64,000 nucleotides of DNA from DASRJW01 sp964567755 (GTDB lineage Bacteria; Krumholzibacteriota; Krumholzibacteriia; G020349025). The position numbers and the translations under genes are program-made. Below are positions 43,851-52,571 of this stretch, in pieces. The stretch's first letter is position 1. Every line of letters begins with the position of its first letter. The stretch is taken from NCBI GenBank assembly GCA_964567755.1, contig CAZMNW010000037.1:1-64000 (forward strand), written 5' to 3'. The notes below the pieces were generated by a model that saw only the letters and a program-made list of their open reading frames with translations, was not told the origin of the DNA and did not search any database.

Positions 43851-44702
43851 ATGAAAGCCACAATTCTCGGGATCCTTGGCGCCGCACTCTTGGTGGGCAC
43901 CAGCACGGCAGAGGAGAAACGCGCGCCGCTCGACACCGAGGGCTTGCCGGCGTATCTGCGCGATCGCGGCCAAGGGACCGTGCTTTCGCAGTTCGCCAGT
44001 TACGTGCAGAAAAGGGAACTGATCGTTTACCCGTTCTACGAGTACTATCACGATTCCGATTTCGAATACTCGCCGAATGAGCTCGGCGGGTCTTTGGATG
44101 AGGACTTTCGCGGTTCGTACAAGGCGAACGAGGTGCTCCTCTTCCTCGCCTACGGCGTATCCGATCGCCTGGCGCTCGAATTCGAGTTTGCCTACATCGA
44201 TGCGGAATTGGAAACGAGCAGCCCGTCGGGCCTACCGGCCAAGATCAGCGAGTCCGGAGTCGGGGACGTGGAGGGTCAGATCCGCTACCGCTGGACCAAG
44301 GAGACGGCGAGCCGCCCCGAAATCTTCAGCTACTTCGAGACGGTCGCGCCCACACAGGACGAAGGTTCGCTGATCGGTACCACGGACTGGGAATTCAAAC
44401 TGGGAGCCGGCATCATGCGCGGCTATTCGTGGGGCACCGTGACCGGTCGCGGCGCGATCGAATACGATCTGGGCGAGGAAGCGGTTGGCTTGGGGGAGGT
44501 TGCTCTCGAGTACGTGCGGCGCCTGTCGGCCAAGTGGCGAGTTTATGGAGGATTCGAGGGCAGCCAAGACGAAGTCTCATTGATCACGGAAGCGCAGTGG
44601 CATTTCGTCCCTCGCAGTTGCCTGAAACTGAACAGCGGCTTTGGCCTGACCTCCAAAGCGGCCGACTGGGCTCCAGAGGTCGGGGTGATGTTCAGCTTGT
44701 AA
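43851..44702 (+). CDS. Outer-membrane beta-barrel protein
   Basis: The start at 43851 follows AAAGGAGG. A signal peptide (about 1-20) precedes ~260 residues of alternating strands typical of a transporter or porin barrel: SQFASYVQKRELIVYPFYEY, then LLFLAYGVSDRLALEFEFAY, then EIFSYFETVAPTQDEGSLIG. It ends VGVMFSL with the terminal aromatic signature of the BAM pathway. It resembles the MetA-type phenol-pathway porin group. It may act with the two lipoproteins upstream. Confidence 0.72.
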   Translation: MKATILGILGAALLVGTSTAEEKRAPLDTEGLPAYLRDRGQGTVLSQFASYVQKRELIVYPFYEYYHDSDFEYSPNELGGSLDEDFRGSYKANEVLLFLAYGVSDRLALEFEFAYIDAELETSSPSGLPAKISESGVGDVEGQIRYRWTKETASRPEIFSYFETVAPTQDEGSLIGTTDWEFKLGAGIMRGYSWGTVTGRGAIEYDLGEEAVGLGEVALEYVRRLSAKWRVYGGFEGSQDEVSLITEAQWHFVPRSCLKLNSGFGLTSKAADWAPEVGVMFSL

Positions 44703-44752
44703 CCAGAGTCCCGAGCGGCTGCAGTGTCTCGCATGGCTGAGGATGGGTTTCC

Positions 44753-46102
44753 TTGCACCTGCACATTGGCTTTGAGCCACGCTGCACCCCGGCTCACGGA
44801 CCTCCTCTCGTCAAGCCCGTGTGGCGCACGATCGCCGGGCTGCTGCGCCTTTTTGCGGCGGCCGTTTGGTGCGTGGCGATGCGCGCCGAGCCGTGCAGCG
44901 CGCAAACACCCCCCAACTTCAAGGTTGCATTCATCGGCGATCAAGGCTTCGATCCTGACGCGCGCGTGGTCGCCGAGTTCATCATGAGTGAGGGCGCGGA
45001 TGTCGTCGTTCATTCGGGTGATTTCGACTACAGCGACAATCCGGCGGCCTGGGAGGATAGCCTCAACGTCTGGTTCGGTGCTGACTTTCCGTATTTTGCC
45101 AGCGTCGGCAACCACGACGACGCCCGGTTCCGCGGGCCTGGTGGGTATCAAGAATTTCTCCAAGCGCGCTTGAACCGTCTGGGTATCGTTTGGGCGGGCG
45201 ATCTTGCCGTCAACTCGTACCTGGTCTACGAGGGCGTGCTGTTCCTGCTCACCGGTCCTGGGGTCGAAGGCAGCGGGCACGATCTCTACATTCGCAACGT
45301 GCTGGCACGCAGTCTGTCGATTTGGCGCATCAGCAGCTGGCATAAGAACATGCGCCTGATGCAAGTGGGTGGCAAGGGCGACGAGACTGGCTGGGGCGTG
45401 TACGAAGAGTCCCGGCGCGGCGGCGCCATCATCGCCACGGCGCACGAGCACTCGTACAGTCGCACGCATCTCCTGAGCAGCATGGTAAATCAAGTTGTCG
45501 CGAGCACGTCCGACACCCTGAACATCACACGCGACGACCCCGCGACCACGCCAGACGAGGGGAGAAGCTTCGCATTCGTCTCTGGACTCGGCGGTCGCAG
45601 CATCCGCAACCAGGAACTCAGCGGCCCCTGGTGGGCCAGTATTTGCACGTCGACCCAAAATGCCAACTATGGCGCTCTGTTCGGCGTCTTCAACGTCGGC
45701 GGCGATCCACGCTTGGCACATTTCTACTTCAAATCCATCGACGGATTGATCGTCGACGATTTTTACGTTCGCACGGAGGTCGACTTACAGACTTCCAATG
45801 CCGGCCCGGGCGAACGCCAGCCGGATCTCGTTGCCGCAAAACTGGTGCCTGACAACCCCGTCACCGGGGAGCTGGTGGTCGAGTACGTGCTCTCCCGGCC
45901 CTCATCCGTGCGTTTCGGGGTGTACGACGTGCGTGGGAAACTCGTGCATGCGGACCAGCGCGAAGTTCACGCGGCCGGTCTGCAGCGATGGAGTTGCAGC
46001 ACGGTCCAGGGCGGGCGACGAGTGCCGAGCGGCGTCTACTTCGTGCACCTGTCGACACCGGCCTCAGCGCAGACGATTCGGGCAATCCTTGTCGACGAAT
46101 AG
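44753..46102 (+). CDS. Secreted purple-acid-phosphatase-like metallophosphoesterase with FlgD-like C-terminus
   Basis: The metallophosphoesterase motifs are all present: GDQG (DxG), GDFDY, GNHDD, the SSWH histidine and AHEHSYSRTH (GHxH-like). The C-terminal ~80 residues form a FlgD-like Ig domain (VRFGVYDVRGKLV, then PSGVYFVHL). A signal peptide is visible at about 23-50. The start is uncertain: the frame opens with TTG at 44753, while the GTG at 44819 starts just before the signal peptide, and neither has a good RBS. It converges on another phosphatase gene, 57 bp apart. Confidence 0.78.
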   Translation: MHLHIGFEPRCTPAHGPPLVKPVWRTIAGLLRLFAAAVWCVAMRAEPCSAQTPPNFKVAFIGDQGFDPDARVVAEFIMSEGADVVVHSGDFDYSDNPAAWEDSLNVWFGADFPYFASVGNHDDARFRGPGGYQEFLQARLNRLGIVWAGDLAVNSYLVYEGVLFLLTGPGVEGSGHDLYIRNVLARSLSIWRISSWHKNMRLMQVGGKGDETGWGVYEESRRGGAIIATAHEHSYSRTHLLSSMVNQVVASTSDTLNITRDDPATTPDEGRSFAFVSGLGGRSIRNQELSGPWWASICTSTQNANYGALFGVFNVGGDPRLAHFYFKSIDGLIVDDFYVRTEVDLQTSNAGPGERQPDLVAAKLVPDNPVTGELVVEYVLSRPSSVRFGVYDVRGKLVHADQREVHAAGLQRWSCSTVQGGRRVPSGVYFVHLSTPASAQTIRAILVDE

Positions 46103-46159
46103 CGCGACGGCGACCGAGTGGCTGCTCGACTCGAAGTCGCCACCATCGGCCTCGAAGTC

Positions 46160-47404
46160 TCAGCGCGGCGTTTGGTGCGCCAGTCTGGTCTTGGTGATGA
46201 CGACCTCATCGACGCGGCGGCCGCCCTGGCTCTCCCAGGTGCGGATCGTGCAGGTCGACCCCTCCACCAGCACCTGGGTCCACAGAATGACCTCGTCGCG
46301 GAAAAACGCGGTGGGTCCGCAAAGGCTCGTGGGCTCGTTCTTCTTGATCTTGCCGCCCGCGCCCGAAACGATGTAAATCGTGCCTCGCGGATCCGTGTAG
46401 CGCGGGTCTTGCTCGGCGCCGACCACGGCACCCTGGTGGATGGGATACAGGCGCTCGTAGGTGTGGGCGTGCCCGTTGAACACGACGTCGACCCGGTAGC
46501 GATCGAACAGCGGCAGAAAATTGTCGATCACCGCGTCGTTGTTGCCCTTGTACGTGCAGGTGATTCCCGGGTGGTGGTAATAGACAAAGATCCAGTCCGC
46601 GTCGCGGTTCGCCGCCAGGTCCTGTTCGAGCCATCGGACCTGATTCTCGCGGTCGTACACGTCACCGTCGTTGGTATCGAGCGCGATGAAGTGAGCGTTG
46701 GCGTAATCGAAGGAATAGTAGTGCTCGTTGTTCGGGAGGTACCACTCCCGCTCCCAGTTGTCCTGCGGCGGGCTCTTCCAGTCGTGATTGCCGAGCGCCG
46801 GCCACACGGGGATCGAGCACAGGACCTCCATCCACGGCCGCATCAATCGCCGATCGTAGTCGGCGGAGCGCCCGTGACCGTAGACGATGTCGCCGCATAG
46901 AATGCCCAGCTCTGGGCGCGGATCCGCCGCGAGGATCGACTTTGCGGTGAGTCTCTGCCGCCCCTTCTTGTCGCCGACGTCACCCGTGACGAAGAAGTTG
47001 AAGCTCCGGTCGGCGGGGCCGGCATCGGTCTCGAACGCATACAACGGCCCCTGGGCCAGAACACGATCCCCCGCGCGCACGCGATAGTAGTAGTGCGTGC
47101 CGGCGGCCAAGCCGCGCAGCACCGCCACGCGGCGGTCACCCTCCGAGCTGGCCGCGACGGTCTGGCCGTAGTCCAATGTGACGCCATAGTCCACGGCGGG
47201 CTGACCACGGTCCGACGCGACCCACGCGATCAGCGTCGAGTCCTGCGACAGACTCTGCAGGTAGGGAGCGCGCAGATAACCGGGCGCGATTTCCGCCTGC
47301 GGTGACGAGTCGTCCTCATCGGCGCGCGCCGGTGCCCCGGCCACGAGTGCGATCAATGCGGACACACAGACGGCGCGTTTCGAGCCTCTGGAGAAGCAGA
47401 CCAT
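46160..47404 (-). CDS. Purple acid phosphatase-like metallophosphoesterase with N-terminal FN3-like domain
   Basis: A signal peptide (about 1-26) is followed by a purple-acid-phosphatase N-terminal fibronectin-like domain (PYLQSLSQDSTLIAWVASDR ... YGVTLDY). The catalytic domain shows GDVGD, GDIVYGHG, GNHDW, FVYYHHPG and GHAHTYER: five motifs with all seven metal ligands. The ATG at 47404 is preceded closely by GAGG. It shares a strand and a 20-bp gap with the small membrane protein at 47425. Likely substrates are phosphate esters; the position outside the cell suggests phosphate scavenging. Confidence 0.85.
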   Translation of the reverse strand: MVCFSRGSKRAVCVSALIALVAGAPARADEDDSSPQAEIAPGYLRAPYLQSLSQDSTLIAWVASDRGQPAVDYGVTLDYGQTVAASSEGDRRVAVLRGLAAGTHYYYRVRAGDRVLAQGPLYAFETDAGPADRSFNFFVTGDVGDKKGRQRLTAKSILAADPRPELGILCGDIVYGHGRSADYDRRLMRPWMEVLCSIPVWPALGNHDWKSPPQDNWEREWYLPNNEHYYSFDYANAHFIALDTNDGDVYDRENQVRWLEQDLAANRDADWIFVYYHHPGITCTYKGNNDAVIDNFLPLFDRYRVDVVFNGHAHTYERLYPIHQGAVVGAEQDPRYTDPRGTIYIVSGAGGKIKKNEPTSLCGPTAFFRDEVILWTQVLVEGSTCTIRTWESQGGRRVDEVVITKTRLAHQTPR

Positions 47405-47424
47405 CCTCGGGATCCCCTTGCGCA

Positions 47425-47727
47425 CTACGGCCCCTGCGGAGTCCAACCCTCTCCTCCAGCTCCCACCAGCGTCGTCAGGGCAGGGAACAGGACAACCGTT
47501 GCCAGCGCCGCTGCAAACACGCAGAGACAAACGACCATGACGAGGATCAGCCCGTTGTGCTTGGGTCGGCGGCGAACGACTTTCGCGAGTTCCGTGGGCA
47601 GAACCAGGGACAGTTTGGGTTCGTCCGAAGAATGGACATCGGCTAGAGCGACGTTGCTGCGTGGCCTGAGCCAGATGCCTGGATGGATCGAGCGCATCGT
47701 GGTTACCGCCTTCTGCTTGGGGGCCAT
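47425..47727 (-). CDS. Small single-span membrane protein
   Basis: The 100-residue protein has one hydrophobic segment (about 65-90, LILVMVVCLCVFAAALATVV), a basic N-terminal half and a short Gly-rich C-terminus. AAGGG lies before the ATG. It is the first gene of a two-gene unit with the phosphatase, 20 bp apart. No family is known to me. Confidence 0.5.
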   Translation of the reverse strand: MAPKQKAVTTMRSIHPGIWLRPRSNVALADVHSSDEPKLSLVLPTELAKVVRRRPKHNGLILVMVVCLCVFAAALATVVLFPALTTLVGAGGEGWTPQGP

Positions 47728-48231
47728 GATCAAAGTACCCTTCCGCTCCGACGGATGTGTCACACTTGCGTGGAAAGTTTGTACCAACATTGCAAAAGTG
47801 TGGTGCCGAGGCCCGCCCGCCCCCGATCGGCGTGAACCGCCACAACACCGGGCGAAAAACCCCGTCTCGAGCCTGCGCAGGCAAGAGCCGCGCCGCAGGA
47901 CGAGCTGCCCCGAGGAAAGGAACGTCACGGATTCCGCACCGGATCCGCCGGGGCTTCACGGTCGCGATCGGCTCACCTCGGACAGTGTGGGCCGCCAGAC
48001 GGCGTCGCCAGCCCGGTCCCATCACCGGGAGGCCGTCGAGGTGGCGATGCAGGCGCTGCAGTCGCGCGTGGCCCTTTGGGACGGCGTTCTGGCGGAGATC
48101 CAGACGGCGAAAAACGCCCGACGCCTCGGCAAGGCGTAGCGCCCGTTCGGCGGGCCGTGGCGAACAGGAGAGAGCACGCATCTTTCTCTCCTCGTGCAAC
48201 CTTTCGTACTCCATCCACGACATACAAGGCG
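47728..48231. other. Divergent intergenic region
   Basis: It separates the small membrane protein and the ECF sigma gene. I find no supported gene. An imperfect inverted repeat at 47761-47802 lies directly ahead of the minus-strand gene. The rest is GC-rich without clear signals. Confidence 0.5.
47761..47802. promoter_or_regulatory. Inverted repeat near the small membrane protein start
   Basis: CACACTT (47761-47767) and AAGTGTG (47796-47802) are exact complements 28 bp apart, and the inner TTGC/GCAA also pair with a 2-base shift. The element lies 34-75 bp before the ATG at 47727, a place for a transcription-factor site. No regulator is evident. Confidence 0.3.
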
Positions 48232-48792
48232 ATGACTGTGCAGCACGGCACGCCGGCAAGCGATCGGGAGCTTGCGGAGGCCATCCTCCGCAATGGCGCG
48301 GAGCGCGCCTTCCGGGAGCTCTACCGGCGACACAGCCCGCGGCTGTTCCAGCTGCTGCGGCGGCTCCTCGGCGGGGATGTCCGCGACGCCGAGGACGCGG
48401 TGCAAGAGACTTGGATCCGCGCCATCGGCGGGCTCGGCCGCTTTCGTTGGGAATCGCTTTTCAGCACCTGGCTCATGGGGATTGGCATCCACGTATGCCA
48501 CGACGCGCTTCGCAAGCGGCGTGGGGATCGGGAGGATCCTTGGGACGACGCTCTCGATCATCCGGCTCCGGACTGGGCGCCGAGCGAGCGCATCGGGAAT
48601 CGTGTCGATCTCGAACGCGCGATCGCGCTGCTCCCGGATGGCTACCGCACGGTGCTGGTGCTGCACGATGTCGAGGGTCTGGCACACGAGGCCATCGCGG
48701 CACGTCTCGACATCTCGATCGGGACCGCGAAGAGCCAGCTGCATCGGGCGCGACGCGCGCTGCGAGCGCAGCTCGTGCCCGCGGGGAAATAG
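48232..48792 (+). CDS. ECF-type RNA polymerase sigma factor
   Basis: The 186-residue protein has region 2 (ERAFRELYRRHSPRLFQLLR, then AEDAVQETWIRAIGGLGRFR, FSTWLMGIGIH) and region 4 (LLPDGYRTVLVLHDVEGLAH, then a helix-turn-helix IAARLDISIGTAKSQLHRAR). Start: ATG at 48232, with AAGG a few bases upstream. It is the first gene of a sigma/anti-sigma/PDZ unit; the next start follows in 13 bp. Confidence 0.87.
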   Translation: MTVQHGTPASDRELAEAILRNGAERAFRELYRRHSPRLFQLLRRLLGGDVRDAEDAVQETWIRAIGGLGRFRWESLFSTWLMGIGIHVCHDALRKRRGDREDPWDDALDHPAPDWAPSERIGNRVDLERAIALLPDGYRTVLVLHDVEGLAHEAIAARLDISIGTAKSQLHRARRALRAQLVPAGK

Positions 48793-48805
48793 GACGATAA
48801 AGAGG

Positions 48806-49252
48806 ATGATGAAAATGCACGATGACGATCTCACTGCTGCCGAACGTGAAGCCTTCGCGGCGCTGCCGCGAGACACTTCCCCTTCGGATCTGCTCGAGGA
48901 ACGCACGGTGCGCGCGCTCGCCGCGCGCGGGTTGATCCACAGGCGGCAGCGGATCCCGGTTTCAATTGCATGGATCGGGGCCGCAGCCGCTTGCCTGGTG
49001 TTCTTCGTCGCCGGGTTTTCGGCGGGACAGAGCCGGTCGGTTCGGCCTGACGAACCAGCGCTGTTTCCTGCGGGAGCCGAGACACCGGAGAACGGGACTC
49101 CGGAGGGCGCATCACTGGAAGGAACGACGCAAGAGCGCGTCGCGGACAAGGATGGACGAGCGAGCGTGGCGATGGACACGTCCGGCTCTCTCGCCCTCGG
49201 CCAGCCCGACTCGCAGGCAAAGGCTCGCACTCAGGTCGTCGTGTGGTTTTGA
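48806..49252 (+). CDS. Probable membrane anti-sigma factor
   Basis: The ~148-residue protein has a cytoplasmic N-terminal part, one membrane helix at about 52-72 (IAWIGAAAACLVFFVAGFSA) and a periplasmic tail without a known domain. It lacks the zinc-finger cysteines of ZAS anti-sigma factors. Position directly after the sigma gene and topology support the role. Starts at 48806, 48809 and 48815 are all possible around GAGG. Confidence 0.65.
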   Translation: MMKMHDDDLTAAEREAFAALPRDTSPSDLLEERTVRALAARGLIHRRQRIPVSIAWIGAAAACLVFFVAGFSAGQSRSVRPDEPALFPAGAETPENGTPEGASLEGTTQERVADKDGRASVAMDTSGSLALGQPDSQAKARTQVVVWF

Positions 49253-49269
49253 ATGAGCTTCATGGAGGC

Positions 49270-50262
49270 ATGAACGTGAAACCAGGATTCACTCCTCGGC
49301 TCGGGTGCGTGGCGTTCGCACCCTCGGCGTTTGGGTCACAGCGCAGTCGTGCTGTGGGGTTCGTTGCGCTCGCATGGATCGCCACCGTGTGGGGGATGGG
49401 AATGACGGCACCAGCGGGTGCCATCGGGCCAGCCGCGGGCGTCGAGCCCGTGTCGCCGCCCCGCGCCGCGCAGCCGGCGGAGGCGCCGGCGCCGCGCGCG
49501 GAAAGCGCGATTCTGCGTGCCTTGCATGAGTCGTTTCGATTTCGGCATCCGCAGGGCTGGGTTGGCATCGGTCTTTCGTGCAGCGATTGCAGCCTCGAAT
49601 CCGACGACAAGGGAACCGTGTGGGGCTTCGAGTCGCCGCCGCGCATCGAATACGTCGATCCGGGCAGCCCCGCCGAGCGCGCGGGGGTGCGCCGCGGCGA
49701 CGTGCTGGTCGAGATCGATGCAATGCCAATCACGTCGCGCGACGCCGGGCGCCGGTTCGGCACCGTGCAACCAGGTGACAAGGTGCGCTGGACGTACGAG
49801 CGTGGCGGCAAGAAGCACCAGACCACTCTCACCGTGGAAGAACACCCGGATGCCGCCGTCGGCGTTCATCCCGAGATCGCAGCGGAGATTGAGTCGGCGC
49901 TGGAGAGACTGCAGGAAGAACAGGAGCGGTTGAGCGACGCGGACGGCGAGCTAGAGATCGAGGATGCGCGTCGAATGCTCGAGATGGCGCGGCAGGAGAT
50001 GGAGAATGCGCGCGCCGCGCTCGAGCGCGATGCGAGCGTGCCGCGCAAGACGCCCCGCCCACCCGCAGTGATCTGGGCTCCCGATGTCCCGGCGCCGCCC
50101 GCGCCACCGCAGCGGCACAACCTTCGTTACGAGGGGACGATCGCGGGCTCGCAGGTGGAAGTGCGCGGCTCGGGCGCCGTCGTCGTCACCGAGGACGACG
50201 AAGACGAGATCGTGATCACCACACCCGACGCGACGATCCGCATCCGCAAAAAGAAAATGTAG
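49270..50262 (+). CDS. Exported PDZ-domain protein with coiled-coil region
   Basis: It carries a hydrophobic signal or anchor (about 31-52), a PDZ domain (about 90-195; GWVGIGLSC, then PRIEYVDPGSPAERAGVRRG and DVLVEIDAMPITSRDAGRRF), and a coiled coil (about 200-255, EIESALERLQEEQERLSDAD). A Pro-rich linker and an acidic/basic beta tail ending RIRKKKM follow. There is no protease domain. As the third gene of the sigma operon it may sense or bind misfolded envelope proteins. The ATG at 49270 sits too near GGAGG; the GTG at 49276 is an alternative. Confidence 0.75.
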   Translation: MNVKPGFTPRLGCVAFAPSAFGSQRSRAVGFVALAWIATVWGMGMTAPAGAIGPAAGVEPVSPPRAAQPAEAPAPRAESAILRALHESFRFRHPQGWVGIGLSCSDCSLESDDKGTVWGFESPPRIEYVDPGSPAERAGVRRGDVLVEIDAMPITSRDAGRRFGTVQPGDKVRWTYERGGKKHQTTLTVEEHPDAAVGVHPEIAAEIESALERLQEEQERLSDADGELEIEDARRMLEMARQEMENARAALERDASVPRKTPRPPAVIWAPDVPAPPAPPQRHNLRYEGTIAGSQVEVRGSGAVVVTEDDEDEIVITTPDATIRIRKKKM

Positions 50263-50572
50263 GGTTTTGCGCGGGTGACTAAAGCGCGAGTCGGATTCCT
50301 CCTCCAATCTTCCCCGTCGGGTCCGGTCGGGCGCGGTCGGGCCCGGCTGGTATTGGCCAGTTCGAATTTGGGCGCCGTGACCCAACCTGGCGCAGGAACC
50401 GGGTGATTCGACGACATCTCGCCATGCAGGCAGGCATGGACGGCTGGCGGCGAGGCCGCGCGGCCGTTCGCCTGGCGCATTTCCGCCCGGCATCCGACAG
50501 CGAACGATTCTTGCCATGACGGGACCGCCCGCGTGCCGCACGCGGTTCAAAATTGACATTCGGAGGGACCTA
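50263..50572. other. Spacer before the subtilase gene
   Basis: No gene is supported. It contains a GC-rich short repeat around 50315-50350 made of GGTCGGG-type units. The GGAGGG ribosome site of the next gene ends the region. Confidence 0.5.
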
Positions 50573-52471
50573 ATGGCGCAATCGACTTTCGGGAAGGCGA
50601 GCTGGCGTACGCTCGCACTCTGCATGGCATTGGCCGGAGTCCTCGGGTCCGCAGCCTGCGAGCATGGCCTGCTGCCTGCGGATCCGGAATCCGCGGCGAA
50701 GGCGACCGCGGCGCCGCGTGCCGGATATCACGACCCGGGCGCTGCGGCCGAGCTCGCACGCAACCTCGAAACACTGCCTGCCGATGGCGCCATCCCGGGC
50801 CACTGGATCATCATGTTTCGCCACGACGTTCAGGATGCGCGTGGTCTGGCGATGCGCTTGGCCGGCGAGCACGGCAGGGCCCCGACGTTCGTCTACGCGC
50901 ATGCGGCGAAGGGCTTCGCCGCCTGGCTGCCGGAAGCGGCGGTCGAGGCATTGCGACGCAACCCAGAGGTCGCCAGCATCGAAGCCGATCACGTGGCGAG
51001 TGCGACCGGGACCCAGACGTCGCCGACGTGGGGTCTCGATCGCGTCGACCAGCATCCATTGCCTCTCGACGCCAGCTACACCTACGACAACAGCGGCACC
51101 GGCGTGCACGTATACGTATTGGACACCGGGATTCGCACCACGCACAGCGAATTCGCTGGTCGCGCCACGTTCGACATCGACTTCATTGGTGACGGCAACA
51201 GCGGTTCGTTCAACGGCGACTGCCATGGGCACGGCACGCACGTGGCCGGCACTGTCGGCGGCGCGACCTACGGCATTGCCAAGGACGCGAGCCTGCATGC
51301 GGTGCGCGTTCTCAACTGCTCGGGCTCCGGGTCGTACAGCGGCATCATCGCGGCCATCGACTGGGTGGTCGCCAATTCCGTGTACCCGGCCGTTGGCAAC
51401 ATGAGCCTGGGCGGGCCGGTGTCGACGTCGGTCAACAACGCCGTGAACAACGCCGTGGCGGCGGGTGTTGTGTTCGCAGTCGCTGCCGGCAACGACAACG
51501 CTCTCGCCGCCGACCATTCGCCGGCATCGGCGGCTGCAGCGCTCACCGTCGGGGCTTCGACCAGCGCCGATGTCCGATCCAGCTTCTCCAACTATGGCAG
51601 CCTCGTCGACGTCTTCGCCCCCGGTTCGAGCATCAAGTCGTCGACGCATGACAGCGACATCTCGACCGGCACCTGGAACGGCACCTCGATGGCGACTCCG
51701 CATGTGGCAGGTGTCGCTGCGCTGCTGCGCGCTGCGCACCCGACGCTGTCGGCGACCGAGATCCAAGACATGGTCGTTGCCAACGCAACGACCAGCGTGT
51801 TGACCGATGTCGGTTCGGGTTCGCCGAACCGATTGCTCTACTCGCGCGTGGGCGCGGCGCCGACACCGCCCGACGCGCCAACTGGCCTCGGCGCCGCAGC
51901 GATGGGCTCGAGCCGCATCGATCTCACCTGGGGCGACGGCTCCACCAACGAGACCGGATTCGAGGTCGAGCGTCGCGTGCCGGGCGGCAGCTTCGCACGC
52001 ATCGCCACGGTCGGGGCCAACACCACCAGCTTCCAGAACACGGGTCTTGCGGCTGGCAGCACGTTCGAATACCAAGTGCGTGCGGTGAGCGGCGGCGGCG
52101 CATCGGCATACACCAACGTCGCGTCCGCGACCACGGCGAGCGCTGTCGCGGTGCACGTGGCGGATGTCACATCCACGCGCAAGACGGTCAAGGGCGCCGT
52201 GCAGGGCACTGCCGTCGCCGTCGTGCACGATGGCGCCGCCCAACCGGTGGCCGGCGCATTGGTGACCGGCGACTGGAAGGTGAACGGCGTGGTCAAAAAG
52301 GCGGGCCGGACCGGCACCACCGGGACCAATGGCAGCTGTTCGATCACTTCGGGCTCGCTCAAGGCAGTCAAAGTGGGCGACGTCGTCGAGTTCTGCGTCA
52401 CCAATGTCACCGGTGCCAGCCTCACTTACGACTCTGGCGCCAACGTGGCCACCTGCGATCCCGCGCCCTGA
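50573..52471 (+). CDS. Secreted proteinase K-like subtilase with I9 prodomain, FN3 and C-terminal beta domain
   Basis: Layout: signal (about 1-28), I9-type propeptide (about 70-145, HWIIMFRHDV ... VASIEADHVA), S8 catalytic domain with Asp184 (VLDTGIRTTHSEF), His220 (GHGTHVAG) and Ser372 (GTSMATPH), then an FN3 domain (about 430-520) and a C-terminal Ig-like domain (about 530-632). GTGVHVYVLDTGIR and NMSLGG place it in the proteinase K/aqualysin group. GGAGGG precedes the ATG at 50573. It differs from the other subtilase here in having a propeptide and no FlgD-like tag. A terminator follows. Confidence 0.9.
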   Translation: MAQSTFGKASWRTLALCMALAGVLGSAACEHGLLPADPESAAKATAAPRAGYHDPGAAAELARNLETLPADGAIPGHWIIMFRHDVQDARGLAMRLAGEHGRAPTFVYAHAAKGFAAWLPEAAVEALRRNPEVASIEADHVASATGTQTSPTWGLDRVDQHPLPLDASYTYDNSGTGVHVYVLDTGIRTTHSEFAGRATFDIDFIGDGNSGSFNGDCHGHGTHVAGTVGGATYGIAKDASLHAVRVLNCSGSGSYSGIIAAIDWVVANSVYPAVGNMSLGGPVSTSVNNAVNNAVAAGVVFAVAAGNDNALAADHSPASAAAALTVGASTSADVRSSFSNYGSLVDVFAPGSSIKSSTHDSDISTGTWNGTSMATPHVAGVAALLRAAHPTLSATEIQDMVVANATTSVLTDVGSGSPNRLLYSRVGAAPTPPDAPTGLGAAAMGSSRIDLTWGDGSTNETGFEVERRVPGGSFARIATVGANTTSFQNTGLAAGSTFEYQVRAVSGGGASAYTNVASATTASAVAVHVADVTSTRKTVKGAVQGTAVAVVHDGAAQPVAGALVTGDWKVNGVVKKAGRTGTTGTNGSCSITSGSLKAVKVGDVVEFCVTNVTGASLTYDSGANVATCDPAP

Positions 52472-52491
52472 AAAGAACCCCCGGGTCCAAA

Positions 52492-52528
52492 CAGAAGCCC
52501 CTCGCGTGCGAATCGCGGGGGGCTTCTG
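52492..52528. terminator. Rho-independent-like terminator
   Basis: A 15-bp stem with one T-G wobble (52492-52506 with 52514-52528) and a 7-nt loop lies 20 bp after the subtilase stop and before the aldo/keto reductase start. Confidence 0.75.
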
Positions 52529-52571
52529 CATTAGAATGGGTCGCGCAACAACACGCGATCGGGAGGGGCCG

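Noticed and set aside
48022..49230. Minus-strand open frame of 402 codons
   Set aside because: It is opposite the ECF sigma and anti-sigma genes, which have clear domains and operon structure.
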